From Streptomyces sp. GS7 (lineage in GTDB: Bacteria > Actinomycetota > Actinomycetes > Streptomycetales > Streptomycetaceae), in assembly GCF_009834125.1 (NCBI RefSeq), contig NZ_CP047146.1:8462501-8526500 (forward strand): a DNA stretch of 64,000 nucleotides, in the 5' to 3' direction. Position 1 is the first letter of the stretch. Each line of letters starts with the position of its first letter. The position numbers and the translations under genes were made by a program. Below are positions 7,970-16,110 of the stretch, one piece after another. The notes beneath the pieces were generated by a model that ran no database searches, had not been told where the DNA came from, and saw only the letters and a list, made by a program, of their open reading frames with translations.

Positions 7970-10360
7970 ATGCCGCCGCTGCGCGATTCCGGGATCGGCC
8001 CGGAAGCGGAGCGTCCGGAATACGCCGGGCAATACCGCCTGGAGACGCGGCTGGGCGCCGGCGGAATGGGCGTGGTCCACCTGGCCCGCTCCTCCTCCGG
8101 GCTGCTGCTGGCGGTCAAGGTCATTCACGCCGAATTCGCCCAGGACCCGGAATTCCGGGGGCGGTTCAGGCAGGAGGTGACCGCCGCCCGACGGGTCAGC
8201 GGGGCCTTCACGGCACCGGTCGTGGACGCCGACCCGGAGGCCGAACGGCCTTGGATGGCGACCCTGCACATTCCCGGCCCGACCCTTTCGCATCAGGTGA
8301 AGCGGAATGGCCCGATGGCTCCCGCCGAGGTTCGCCGACTGGCCGCGGGGCTCGCCGAGGCGCTGCGCGACATCCATCGCGCGGGCGTCGTCCACCGCGA
8401 CCTCAAACCGGGAAATGTGCTGCTGGCCGCCGACGGCCCGAAGGTCATCGATTTCGGCATTTCGCGTCCTTCGGACAGTGAAATGCGCACCGAGACCGGC
8501 AAGTTGATCGGTACGCCGCCCTTCATGGCCCCCGAGCAGTTCCAGCGCCCGCGCGAGGTGGGCCCGGCGGCCGACGTCTTCGCGCTCGGGTCGGTGCTGG
8601 TGCACGCCGCCACGGGCCGCGGCCCGTTCGACTCGGAGAGCCCGTATCTCGTCGCGTACCAGGTGGTGCACGACGACGCGGATCTGTCCGGCGTACCGGA
8701 GGAGCTGGTACCGCTCGTCGAGAGCTGCCTGGCGAAGGACCCGGCGGACCGGCCGACACCGGGTGCCCTGATGGAACTGCTGCGTACGGACACGTCGACG
8801 GCGGTTCCCGCGACGCTCCCGATGCCGCCCACCGACACGGGCGTGGATACGGAGAGAGGCACGGACCCGGGCGCGGTGGCAGCCGCATCCGCCAGCACCG
8901 GCACCGGCACCGGCACCGGCACCCGAATACCCGGTCAGCGGCAGCCCGTTCGCGACGCGTCCGCCCCGCCGCGAGCCGAAGCCACGCACGTACGGGCCCG
9001 CACGCCGGAACTCTCCACCGCCCCCGAGCCGCCCCGTGAGACCGCGGCAGCCCGTGAGACCACCCCGTCCCACACCCCGGACCCACCCGCCGGCACCAGC
9101 AACCCCGACCCCGGCCCCTCCCCGTCCGGCGGCTCCCGCCGCCGCCTCATCTGGGCCGCCCTGGCGCTGGCCGTCACCGCCGTCGGCGCGGTCGCCGGAG
9201 TCCGGGCGCTCACCGCCGCCGACGACGCCGACGACCCGGCCCTCCAGACCCGCGCCCAGAACGCCCCGCGCACCGCCTTCCACCCCTGGCGGACCACGCT
9301 CGTCAAGCGCCCCGCCGGCTACGCCGCCGAGATGCCGTTCTGCACGTCCGGCGCCGGCGGCCTCTTCTGCGGGCAGTCCGGGCTGCTCGCCTCCCGCATC
9401 GACCCGGACACCGGCACGGCGGCCTGGCAGCACAAGGCCGACACCACGCACAAGCCCGCCGTCTCCCCCACCGCACCGGTCCTCTCCGGCGGCCTGCTCT
9501 ACGTCTTCTCCCCCGACGCCAGGCAGCTGCTGGCGCTCGACCCGTCCGCGCACGGCAGCGGCGCCACCCGCTGGACGAAGGACCTCTCGTCCTACCAGGG
9601 CGGCGCCGTCGTCGTAGGCGACCGCATCCTGCTGTCCTCCGGGGACGGCACGGTCACCGCCCTGGACAGCACCACCCACCAGGAGCGCTGGCGCAAGCGC
9701 TTCCCCGGTCACCGGCTGCCCGTCTTCACCGCCTACGGCGACCCGCACACCGCCTACGCCGCGGAGGCCGTCCCCGACGGCCGCACCCCCACCACCCAGG
9801 TCACCGCCATCAATCCCTCCGACGGCACGATCCACTGGTCCCACCGCCTCCCCGGTTCCCTCGCCCTCGCCGGAACCGGTTCCTCCGGTGCGCTCTACCT
9901 GACCGCCACCGACCCCACCTTCGTCAACTCCACCACCGGCGTGGTCCGTTACGACCCCGGCACCCGGCAGGTCCGCAAACTCCCGCTCGCCGCGCCGCTG
10001 CGCGGGGTGGCCGCCGTCGTCCGCGGCGAAACCGTCTACCTCCTGGCCGAGGGCGGCGCCCTCCAGGCCGTCGGCGCACGCACCTGGGACACCGAGACCT
10101 CGGTCAGCCGCGGCTCGGCCCCGATAGTCAGCGGCGACCGCCTCTACTTCACCGCCGCGGACGGCCGCCTGATCGCCGTCGACACCACCTCCGGCGCCCT
10201 CCTCGGCCAGACCCAGCCCCGCCTCGCCGCCGCCCGCCACAACGGCTTCCTCCAGGCCCTGCCCGCCCCCAGCCTCGACTCCGCCCGCGACCGCATCTAC
10301 GCGGCCTCCCCCGACGGCACGGTCTTCGGCGTGCCGACGGGGGACCCGCGGCGGTGGTGA
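7970..10360 (+). CDS. Membrane Ser/Thr protein kinase with PQQ beta-propeller sensor
   Basis: Hanks-type kinase, 796 aa. The kinase domain (about residues 20-280) has the glycine loop GAGGMGVVH, VHRDLKPGN with catalytic Asp144, and DFGIS. A low-complexity linker contains a Thr-Gly run encoded by ACCGGC repeats (about 8894-8921). One membrane helix (about 391-412) leads to a C-terminal PQQ/WD-type propeller (about 430-796) predicted outside the cell as a ligand or envelope sensor. Ligand and targets cannot be read from the sequence. The ATG follows a GGGGTGG site. The WXG cassette starts about 200 bp downstream. Confidence 0.92.
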   Translation: MPPLRDSGIGPEAERPEYAGQYRLETRLGAGGMGVVHLARSSSGLLLAVKVIHAEFAQDPEFRGRFRQEVTAARRVSGAFTAPVVDADPEAERPWMATLHIPGPTLSHQVKRNGPMAPAEVRRLAAGLAEALRDIHRAGVVHRDLKPGNVLLAADGPKVIDFGISRPSDSEMRTETGKLIGTPPFMAPEQFQRPREVGPAADVFALGSVLVHAATGRGPFDSESPYLVAYQVVHDDADLSGVPEELVPLVESCLAKDPADRPTPGALMELLRTDTSTAVPATLPMPPTDTGVDTERGTDPGAVAAASASTGTGTGTGTRIPGQRQPVRDASAPPRAEATHVRARTPELSTAPEPPRETAAARETTPSHTPDPPAGTSNPDPGPSPSGGSRRRLIWAALALAVTAVGAVAGVRALTAADDADDPALQTRAQNAPRTAFHPWRTTLVKRPAGYAAEMPFCTSGAGGLFCGQSGLLASRIDPDTGTAAWQHKADTTHKPAVSPTAPVLSGGLLYVFSPDARQLLALDPSAHGSGATRWTKDLSSYQGGAVVVGDRILLSSGDGTVTALDSTTHQERWRKRFPGHRLPVFTAYGDPHTAYAAEAVPDGRTPTTQVTAINPSDGTIHWSHRLPGSLALAGTGSSGALYLTATDPTFVNSTTGVVRYDPGTRQVRKLPLAAPLRGVAAVVRGETVYLLAEGGALQAVGARTWDTETSVSRGSAPIVSGDRLYFTAADGRLIAVDTTSGALLGQTQPRLAAARHNGFLQALPAPSLDSARDRIYAASPDGTVFGVPTGDPRRW

Positions 10361-10557
10361 GAGGTGGCCGTCCACCGACTCCCAGCGATGAACGCCACGT
10401 CAGCGCCACGCACTTGACGCGACGTCATTCCCGTTAACGCGCCCCGTCGCATGCGTCAAGGCTCCGTGAAGATCCCCGCCCGGTGCGCCGGTTCCACGGC
10501 ACCGATCTGCCTACGCTCCCTGCCGTAACGATCACACGACGTCACACGGGGGCAGCC

Positions 10558-10872
10558 ATGCCGCATCAGCAGTTCGCCATCCAACCCGAGCCGGTCACCG
10601 CCCTGGCCAAGGACTTCACCGCCTCCGCCGACCATCTCGACGGCCGCATCGGCGACTTCGCCAAGCGGGTGGAGAACGTGGACGACGCCTTCGGTGTGAT
10701 GTCCGAGTCCACCGAGGCCCTCTCCCAGTACGTGGAGATGACCCGTCACACGACGACGGCGCTCCAGGAGTTATCCGCGGGCTTACGGAACTACGCCGCC
10801 GGCCTGCACCACACCCTCGCTTCCTACCAGGACGCCGAAACCGCGCGGGCGCAGCAGTTCGGGGGCAAGTGA
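10558..10872 (+). CDS. WXG100-like small secretion-associated protein, two TTA codons
   Basis: A 104-aa, mostly helical protein with the size and layout of WXG100/ESX-type substrates or chaperones, ending in YxxxETARAQQF, which resembles a YxxxD/E secretion signal (YQDAE). No strict W-x-G is present. The ATG at 10558 follows a GGGGG site; an upstream frame extension is not family-like. Codons 72 and 76 are TTA, so translation should need the bldA tRNA. It ends 1 bp before the next gene and is almost certainly co-transcribed with it. No ESX core ATPase gene is in the window. Confidence 0.8.
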   Translation: MPHQQFAIQPEPVTALAKDFTASADHLDGRIGDFAKRVENVDDAFGVMSESTEALSQYVEMTRHTTTALQELSAGLRNYAAGLHHTLASYQDAETARAQQFGGK

Positions 10873-10873
10873 C

Positions 10874-11980
10874 ATGGCCGACCAGCAGCAGAAGCCGCAG
10901 CCGCAGGACCAGCAGCCGCAGATCGAGAAGAGCTTCGACCTGTTCAACCCAGGCGGGGACCCGTCCGTCCTACGGGCCTGCGCCGAGGCGTGGCGAGGCA
11001 TGGCCCACGACCTGAAGACCACGATCGAGACCCAGGACCACGAGGTCGCCCGCCTCGGCGACAACTGGACCGGCGCCGCCGCCGACGCCTTCCACGCCCA
11101 CTGGAAGAACACCAAGGGGCAGGTGGAGAAGGCGCTGCCGCAGTTCGAGACCGTCGCCCAGCAGCTGGACCACACCGCGGATGCCATCAAGAAGGCCAAT
11201 GACGAGGTCCACCGCGTGGTCGAGGAGGTCTTGGCGACGGTGGCGATCGGCATCGGCCTGTCCGTACTGACCGCGGGCTTCTCCGACGCCATCGCGGCGG
11301 GCGCGGCGGAGGCGGAGATCGCCGAGGCGGCGGGCGAGGTCACCCGGCTCGGACAGCTCCTGATCAAGGTCGCCGAGGTGCTGGAGAAGGTCCAGACGGC
11401 GATGAAGGGCAACAAACTGGTCAAGTTCACCGTGGAGTTCGGCAAGAGTACGGACGCCAACTTCATCGGCAACGTCTCCGGGCAGGCCATGACCGGGCAG
11501 AAGATCACCTGGGGGCAGGACCTCCAGGATGCCGCGGTGTCCGCAGCAGTGGGCACGGGGATCACGCAAACCGGCGGCGCGCTGGGGAGCAAGGTAAGCA
11601 GCTGGGCGGACAGCACCGGTAGGCACGCTGCCGGGGAGGCGTGGGCGCCGGGGAAGACCATTGCGGCAGCCCTCGGCAGCGAGAACGCGGTGGGCAAGAT
11701 CGCCATGGGCGGACTCGGCAGTGCGGGCGGGCAGGCGGCAGCGGATGGAGTGGATGCAGCCGAGGGGCAGGACAAGGACATCTGGCGCGACGTTGCCTTC
11801 AGCGGCGCGGCAGGAGCTGCTGCCGGGGGCGCAGATCACGTGGGGGACGAGTTCCACGCAGCCCGCCCGGGCGGCCCCAAGCCTTTCCCCGTCAGGCAGA
11901 AGATCGCCATGGACGGCATCATCTACGGAGACGGCAACGGCCTCAACTCCGGCACTGACAAGACTGATGAGGACAAGTAG
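10874..11980 (+). CDS. WXG-domain protein with hydrophobic Gly/Ala-rich C-terminal part
   Basis: 368 aa. Residues about 20-115 form a WXG100-type helical hairpin with the motif DNWTGAAADAFHAHW. Next comes a hydrophobic stretch (about 118-150, IGIGLSVLTAGFSDAIAAGAAEA), then Gly/Ala-rich sequence with repeated GTG/GGA/GSAGG patterns, and a short polar tail. The plan resembles the N-terminal trafficking part of polymorphic toxins, but I recognise no nuclease, ADP-ribosyltransferase or other toxin domain. It could be pore-forming or a toxin that has lost its warhead. It begins 1 bp after the small WXG gene and is followed 6 bp later by the first of two paralogous genes. Confidence 0.75.
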   Translation: MADQQQKPQPQDQQPQIEKSFDLFNPGGDPSVLRACAEAWRGMAHDLKTTIETQDHEVARLGDNWTGAAADAFHAHWKNTKGQVEKALPQFETVAQQLDHTADAIKKANDEVHRVVEEVLATVAIGIGLSVLTAGFSDAIAAGAAEAEIAEAAGEVTRLGQLLIKVAEVLEKVQTAMKGNKLVKFTVEFGKSTDANFIGNVSGQAMTGQKITWGQDLQDAAVSAAVGTGITQTGGALGSKVSSWADSTGRHAAGEAWAPGKTIAAALGSENAVGKIAMGGLGSAGGQAAADGVDAAEGQDKDIWRDVAFSGAAGAAAGGADHVGDEFHAARPGGPKPFPVRQKIAMDGIIYGDGNGLNSGTDKTDEDK

Positions 11981-11986
11981 CCGACC

Positions 11987-12610
11987 GTGTTCGAGGTACG
12001 CAAGAGCATCAAACGCTTCCGGGACAACCCGGCCTGGACCTACCGTAAGCGTGCCCGAGACTACCTCGCCACATGCGACGACCACGGCTATCCGTTCAGC
12101 CTCGGCCCCGATGGCGCCAGGATCGACAATCTGCTCCAGGGCGCCGTCCAGGGCCAGGAGGTCAGTCTGTTCCACCTCCTGGCATGGAAGCGCGCAGGCG
12201 GTCCCTACCAGCCGAACGTCGCCTGGCCGTACTCCGTGGCCGTACTCCCCTTGCCCCGCGCACTCCCAGCCACCGCCTTCACCAGCAATCGACTGGCGTC
12301 GTCCGCGCGGGAAGAGAAACTGCCCGCCCTCAATCCCGCCACAGGCCCCGTCAGGAACTTGCCCGACCTCGGCACCCACCTGGTCCGTCATGTCACAACC
12401 GACCCCGATTTCGCAGCCCTCATCAACTCGTACGCCCTGGAACGGCTCATGCACGACGCCAAGCTGGGCTGGCGCATCGAGGGAAACCGCATGATCGGCT
12501 GGACGTCCGGCCGCAAGACCTACGAAGACCTCCTCACCATGACCGACACCCTCACCACCATCATCAACGGCTTCCCCGAACAGGCGTGGAACTGGCCGGG
12601 GGTGATGTGA
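11987..12610 (+). CDS. Unknown protein, paralogue A (possible immunity/partner protein)
   Basis: 207-aa cytoplasmic-looking protein with no signal peptide. It is clearly paralogous to the next gene: both start MFxVRKSIKRFRDNPAWTYRK, share the GARIDNLLQGAVQG and FAALINSYALE blocks and end with IGWTSGRKTYEDLLTM and FPEQxWNWP. Family and function are unknown to me. The GTG start lies 6 bp after the WXG-protein stop, so it belongs to the same transcript. Tandem copies next to a WXG toxin-like gene suggest immunity or adaptor proteins; that is inference. Confidence 0.7.
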   Translation: MFEVRKSIKRFRDNPAWTYRKRARDYLATCDDHGYPFSLGPDGARIDNLLQGAVQGQEVSLFHLLAWKRAGGPYQPNVAWPYSVAVLPLPRALPATAFTSNRLASSAREEKLPALNPATGPVRNLPDLGTHLVRHVTTDPDFAALINSYALERLMHDAKLGWRIEGNRMIGWTSGRKTYEDLLTMTDTLTTIINGFPEQAWNWPGVM

Positions 12611-12622
12611 CCGCTGCCGACC

Positions 12623-13309
12623 ATGTTCAAGGTGCGCAAGAGCATCAAACGCTTCCGGGACAACCCGGCCTGGACCTACCGCAAGCACGCCCGCGACTAC
12701 CTCGCCACATTTGAACGCGGCGGCTACCCGTTCAGCCTCGGCCCACACGGCGCCAGGATCGACAATCTGCTCCAGGGCGCCGTTCAGGGCCGCGAGGTGA
12801 GCCTGTTCCATCTCCTGGCGTGGCAGCGCCCCTTAGGGAGCAGCGGGTCAAGCATGCCGGATACGTACTCCGTAGCGGTGCTCCCCCTGCCGCGCGCGCT
12901 CCCGCATACCGCTTTCACCAGTAGTCGGCTGTCGTGGCGTACCAGGGAGTGGCAGCGGGTCGCTCTCCCGTCCTCCATATACGGGCACCGCGACCTGAAG
13001 GACCTCGGCAGCCACCTGGTCCGGCACTTCACCACCGATCCCGAATTCGCAGCCCTCATCAACTCCTACGCCCTGGAAAAACTCATGCACAAGGCCGAGC
13101 TGGGCTGGCGCATCGAGGGAAGCCGCATGATCGGCTGGACATCGGGCCGCAAGACCTACGAAGACCTGCTGACCATGGTCGACACCCTCACCATCATCAT
13201 CGACGACTTCCCCGAACAGGTGTGGAACTGGCCGGAAGAAAAGGCCAGCTCGCCTCAGGCCCTACGCAGCGGTGCCCCGCGAGGCCGCCATCGACGCGAG
13301 CGCCGCTGA
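12623..13309 (+). CDS. Unknown protein, paralogue B, one TTA codon
   Basis: 228 aa. Nearly identical to paralogue A over residues 1-65 and from about 130 to the WNWP block, but strongly diverged in between. That pattern suggests a variable recognition surface on a conserved scaffold, or a recombination junction. Codon 71 (12833-12835), in the divergent part, is TTA. The C-terminus extends about 20 residues past the shared WNWPE end into a basic Arg-rich tail, which may be run-on after loss of the original stop. Starts 12 bp after paralogue A. Confidence 0.7.
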   Translation: MFKVRKSIKRFRDNPAWTYRKHARDYLATFERGGYPFSLGPHGARIDNLLQGAVQGREVSLFHLLAWQRPLGSSGSSMPDTYSVAVLPLPRALPHTAFTSSRLSWRTREWQRVALPSSIYGHRDLKDLGSHLVRHFTTDPEFAALINSYALEKLMHKAELGWRIEGSRMIGWTSGRKTYEDLLTMVDTLTIIIDDFPEQVWNWPEEKASSPQALRSGAPRGRHRRERR

Positions 13310-13336
13310 CCTGGGCGGCGCTCGGGTACGGCCCGG

Positions 13337-13567
13337 TCAGTTCCTCGCTGCTCGCACAGCACTGTGCCGGTTGAGGTGCGCGACATCGCCGCTCAGCGCG
13401 ACGGACACCGGGACGGGTGCGAGGCCCTTCGGGTCCGCGTCCCACTCCACGCCGCCGCCGAGCGGACGGAGCTGGAAGCAGTCCCCCTCGCGGTCCATCA
13501 CGCGCCCGACCCGGTCCCGCAGGATGTCCCGTACGATCTCGCCCTTCGCGGGGACGTACGCACTCAC
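13337..13567 (-). CDS. Small protein of a WhiJ-like locus (locus 1)
   Basis: 76 aa, predicted mostly beta: YVPAKGEIVRDILRDRVGRVMD then a DCFQLRPLGGG block. Such small proteins often lie beside Streptomyces helix-turn-helix/DUF397 pairs, but the biochemical role is unknown. Its start overlaps the stop of the preceding 70-aa gene by 4 bp (13564-13567), so the two are translationally coupled. Locus 2 has an ATP-binding protein in this position instead. Confidence 0.65.
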   Translation of the reverse strand: MSAYVPAKGEIVRDILRDRVGRVMDREGDCFQLRPLGGGVEWDADPKGLAPVPVSVALSGDVAHLNRHSAVRAARN

Positions 13568-13776
13568 GGCCGCGCGCCCCCTTCCCTCATGGCGGCGGCC
13601 AGCTTCCGCGCGGTCTGCGGGTTGCAGCGCCCCAACTCGACGAGCGGAAGCGCCTGTTGGCCGCTGTACGTCACCAGGTCGAGGCCGAGCGACGGCAGCA
13701 CGATGCCGTTCCGCTTCAGCGCGTCGGCCAACTCGTCGAGCGCCGCTTCCGCGTCCGCGGCCCGCTCCTTCGTCAT
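13564..13776 (-). CDS. Small helical protein, LKxNGIxLPSLG family (locus 1)
   Basis: 70 aa. It shares LKRNGIVLPSLGLD, PLVELGRCN and TARKLA with the 64-aa product at 37871-38065, so these are members of one family in two related loci. The charged N-terminal helix (residues 1-20) looks able to form a coiled coil. Divergent from the HTH regulator gene, with an inverted repeat between them. Function unknown. Confidence 0.7.
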   Translation of the reverse strand: MTKERAADAEAALDELADALKRNGIVLPSLGLDLVTYSGQQALPLVELGRCNPQTARKLAAAMREGGARP

Positions 13777-13811
13777 GGGGGTGCTCCTTCTGCCGTTTGC
13801 CTGCCTGACGC

Positions 13812-13842
13812 GCCGGAACGTGACTACGGTGGGTGTTCCGGC
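13812..13842. promoter_or_regulatory. Inverted repeat between divergent locus-1 genes
   Basis: GCCGGAAC (13812-13819) and GTTCCGGC (13835-13842) are exact reverse complements 15 bp apart. The element lies in the 168-bp divergent intergenic region and is a candidate operator for the neighbouring HTH protein. Confidence 0.5.
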
Positions 13843-13944
13843 CGTTACAAGAATGGCTGCGGAAGTGGGCGCGAGCGCCGTTTGCGGGCCGTACTTCTGC
13901 GCCCTGAGTCCATTAGTTCAACACCTTCCGCACAGGAGGTCGTC

Positions 13945-14787
13945 GTGCCGCCGAGAAGGGTCGTCACCGGTCGAAGCCAGGAGCCGCGCCTACGGTTCGC
14001 GGAGGAGTTGAGATTGCGGCGCAGGCAGCGTGGGGAGAGCCTGCGGCAGCTCGGCCAGGCACTGGGCTGGGACCCGTCCCTGTTCGGCAAGTTGGAGAAC
14101 GGGCAGACGATCGGCGGCCCGGAGGTCGCCGAGGCGCTGGATCAGCACTACGGGACGCCTGGACTGCTGCTGACGCTCTGGGAGTTGGCAGTCGGAGACC
14201 CGACGCAGTTCAAGGAACGGTACCGGCGTTACATGACGCTGGAACAGGAGGCGGTGAGCCTCTGGCACTACGCCGTCAGCATCCTCCCGGGCCTGCTCCA
14301 GACACCGGGGTACGCGCGCGAGGTGCTTGCGGCGAGCGGTACCAAGGACCCGGAGCTGACGCAGCAAGTCGAAGCGCGCATAAGCCGCCGTGAGCTGCTG
14401 GCGGACGAAGACGCTCCAACGTTCCGCACCATCCTTTCCGAAGCCGTGCTGCGTATGACGTTGGCTGACAGCGGAGAATGGCGGAACCAGCTCCAGGACC
14501 TGCTTGAGGCGGCTGAACGTCGGAACGTGACGTTGCAGGTCCTTCCCTACGCCTCAGGCCCGCACGGCTTGGTGAGCACCGACGTGATGTTCCTGCGGCT
14601 GCCCGATGGCAGCGTCGCGGCCTACACCGAGAACGCACACCACGGCGAACTCATCGAAGAATCCAACTCGGTTGAGACTCTGCTACGCGCGTACGATGCG
14701 ATGCGTGACCTGGCACTGAGCCCGGTCGAATCGCGGAAGTTCATCATCCGGATGTTGGAGGAAGTGCCGTGCGATCCATCGACCTGA
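13945..14787 (+). CDS. WhiJ/Scr1-type helix-turn-helix regulator (locus 1)
   Basis: 280 aa. N-terminal XRE-type HTH (about residues 15-70: ELRLRRRQRGESLRQLGQALGWDPSLFGKLENG) and the long C-terminal domain typical of Streptomyces Scr1/WhiJ-like proteins (WHYAVSILPGLLQTPGYAREVL, then VLPYASGPHG). These loci control development or act as sensory modules in S. coelicolor (WhiJ, AbaA-like). The GTG at 13945 follows AGGAGGT (13934-13940); the frame is open upstream but unlike the family. Overlaps the DUF397 gene by 19 bp. Confidence 0.9.
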   Translation: MPPRRVVTGRSQEPRLRFAEELRLRRRQRGESLRQLGQALGWDPSLFGKLENGQTIGGPEVAEALDQHYGTPGLLLTLWELAVGDPTQFKERYRRYMTLEQEAVSLWHYAVSILPGLLQTPGYAREVLAASGTKDPELTQQVEARISRRELLADEDAPTFRTILSEAVLRMTLADSGEWRNQLQDLLEAAERRNVTLQVLPYASGPHGLVSTDVMFLRLPDGSVAAYTENAHHGELIEESNSVETLLRAYDAMRDLALSPVESRKFIIRMLEEVPCDPST

Positions 14788-14975
14788 GCACTGTCACCTG
14801 GCGCAAGTCCAGCTACAGCAATCCGGACGGCGGCCAGTGCATCGAGATCGCCGACAACGTCCCCGCCCTCGTCCCCGTCCGTGACAGCAAGGACCCCCAG
14901 GGCCCCGCGCTCGTCTTCGAGGCGGCGGCCTGGGGAGCCTTCGTCGCCGGCGTCAAGGCGCTCCCACTCCCGTAG
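14769..14975 (+). CDS. DUF397 protein (locus 1)
   Basis: 68 aa with the complete DUF397 pattern: WRKSSYSNPDGGQCIEIAD, VPVRDSKDPQGPALVF, then a hydrophobic end. DUF397 genes are nearly always partnered with an Scr1/WhiJ-type HTH gene, as here, where the GTG start lies inside the regulator's last codons. The two proteins are thought to act together; the mechanism is not established by the sequence. Confidence 0.92.
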   Translation: MRSIDLSTVTWRKSSYSNPDGGQCIEIADNVPALVPVRDSKDPQGPALVFEAAAWGAFVAGVKALPLP

Positions 14976-15018
14976 GAATCGTGGGGCTCATGGGGGGCTC
15001 CTTGGGGCGTTACGGGCA

Positions 15019-15918
15019 CTACGGGTTCGGGGTCACCTCGAAGCCCGCGCCGTGGATGTCGTGCTTGGCGTCGGCGGCCTCGCGGGTGCGCAGGTCGGCC
15101 AGGATGTTCGCCGAGCTGGTGTAGTTGAAGGGCGGCAACTGGAGGGTGATCGCCTTGGTGATGCCGGCCCAGGGGCCGGCCGCCTGGAACTTGTTGGCCT
15201 GGGACGGGAGATCGGTTCCCGGCACGTGCCAGATGACCGGGCCGCCCGAGTCGCCGGGCTTGTTCACGGCCGGTGCCCGGTAGATGCCGTTGTCGTTGTT
15301 CATGACGGTGCCGTACCAGACACCCGTCTGCCCCGACGTGATGATCTCGTTGTTGCCGGTCGTCAGCAGGCGCTCGGTGTCGAGCGCGGGCTTCATGGCG
15401 TTCGGACTGACCGGCCCCTTGGGGTACTTCAGCACTCCGGTCTGCTTGAGGTACGGCCCCTGCGAGGAGAGCGTCACCTGCGGCAGCAGCTCGATGACCA
15501 TGTAGTCCTTGGTGGCATGGCCAGTCTGCGAACCCTCGGGGTCCTTGAAGTAGCGGACGTAGCCGATCGGGCCGTACTTCGTGTCGTTGCGGTCGACGAC
15601 CGGGATGATGTTGTCCGGGATCTCGTGGTCGGCGTACTTCCCGGACTTGTCGCGGATGCAGTGGCCGGCCGAGATGGCTATCTTGCGCTGGTGGTCGTCG
15701 GTTCCCACGGCCCCGATGGTGCAGAAGAGGTCGGTCGAGTTCGGGGGGAACGCGATCTGCATGCCGTTGTACACGCGTTTGGTCTGCTGAGCATGGCCGG
15801 AGGGCGCGTCGGCGTGTGCGCTGGCCGCGGCGGCGCCGAGGGAGCCGGTAAGCGCCAGGGCCGCGACGAGGCCCGGTAATGCCCTGAGCTTCCCGGTCTT
15901 CTTGGTCTTCCCGATCAC
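15019..15918 (-). CDS. Secreted trypsin-like serine protease, TTA codon in signal peptide
   Basis: 299 aa with a Sec signal peptide: basic N-terminus, then LPGLVAALALTGSLGAAAASAHA. The catalytic His is in AISAGHCI and the catalytic Ser in GDSGGPV, giving a chymotrypsin/S1 fold. The Asp is probably in the KDYMVIEL segment, though the usual DIALI form is altered, so activity should be checked. Codon 14 is TTA, making expression bldA-dependent and fitting a late, developmental protease. The GTG at 15918 has AAGGGA upstream; an ATG at 15957 is an alternative but gives a poorer signal peptide. Confidence 0.85.
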   Translation of the reverse strand: MIGKTKKTGKLRALPGLVAALALTGSLGAAAASAHADAPSGHAQQTKRVYNGMQIAFPPNSTDLFCTIGAVGTDDHQRKIAISAGHCIRDKSGKYADHEIPDNIIPVVDRNDTKYGPIGYVRYFKDPEGSQTGHATKDYMVIELLPQVTLSSQGPYLKQTGVLKYPKGPVSPNAMKPALDTERLLTTGNNEIITSGQTGVWYGTVMNNDNGIYRAPAVNKPGDSGGPVIWHVPGTDLPSQANKFQAAGPWAGITKAITLQLPPFNYTSSANILADLRTREAADAKHDIHGAGFEVTPNP

Positions 15919-16015
15919 GTGTCGTTCCCTTCTTGCCGGTGGATGGCCCGGCGCCATCCTGAACGACCGGCATGAAAGACCGATGTAATCGGCGTGATGC
16001 ATGTACTGCGGCGCG

Positions 16016-16072
16016 AAGGGCCCCGCCCGCCGGAAGTCATGGGAGTCACAACTCGCGGCGGACGGGGCCCTT
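16016..16072 (-). terminator. Terminator hairpin after ilvD
   Basis: 17-nt arms 16016-16032 and 16056-16072 (AAGGGCCCCG...) match at 16 of 17 positions, the exception being a G-U pair on RNA. It follows the ilvD stop by about 40 bp. Confidence 0.75.
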
Positions 16073-16110
16073 ACGACATGGGGCACGGCCCTGGGCTCAT
16101 GGCCCAGGGA

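Noticed and set aside
7874..10375. An 833-aa open frame antisense to the Ser/Thr kinase
   Set aside because: The kinase frame has all catalytic motifs and good codon use; the antisense frame is Gly/Val/Arg-rich with none.
10558..13309. Prophage or integrated element
   Set aside because: No integrase, tRNA target, att-type repeats or phage structural genes flank the WXG cassette.
13417..13944. Longer N-terminus for the locus-1 HTH gene
   Set aside because: The open frame continues upstream but is antisense to the small-protein genes, while AGGAGGT precedes the GTG at 13945 and the HTH begins there.
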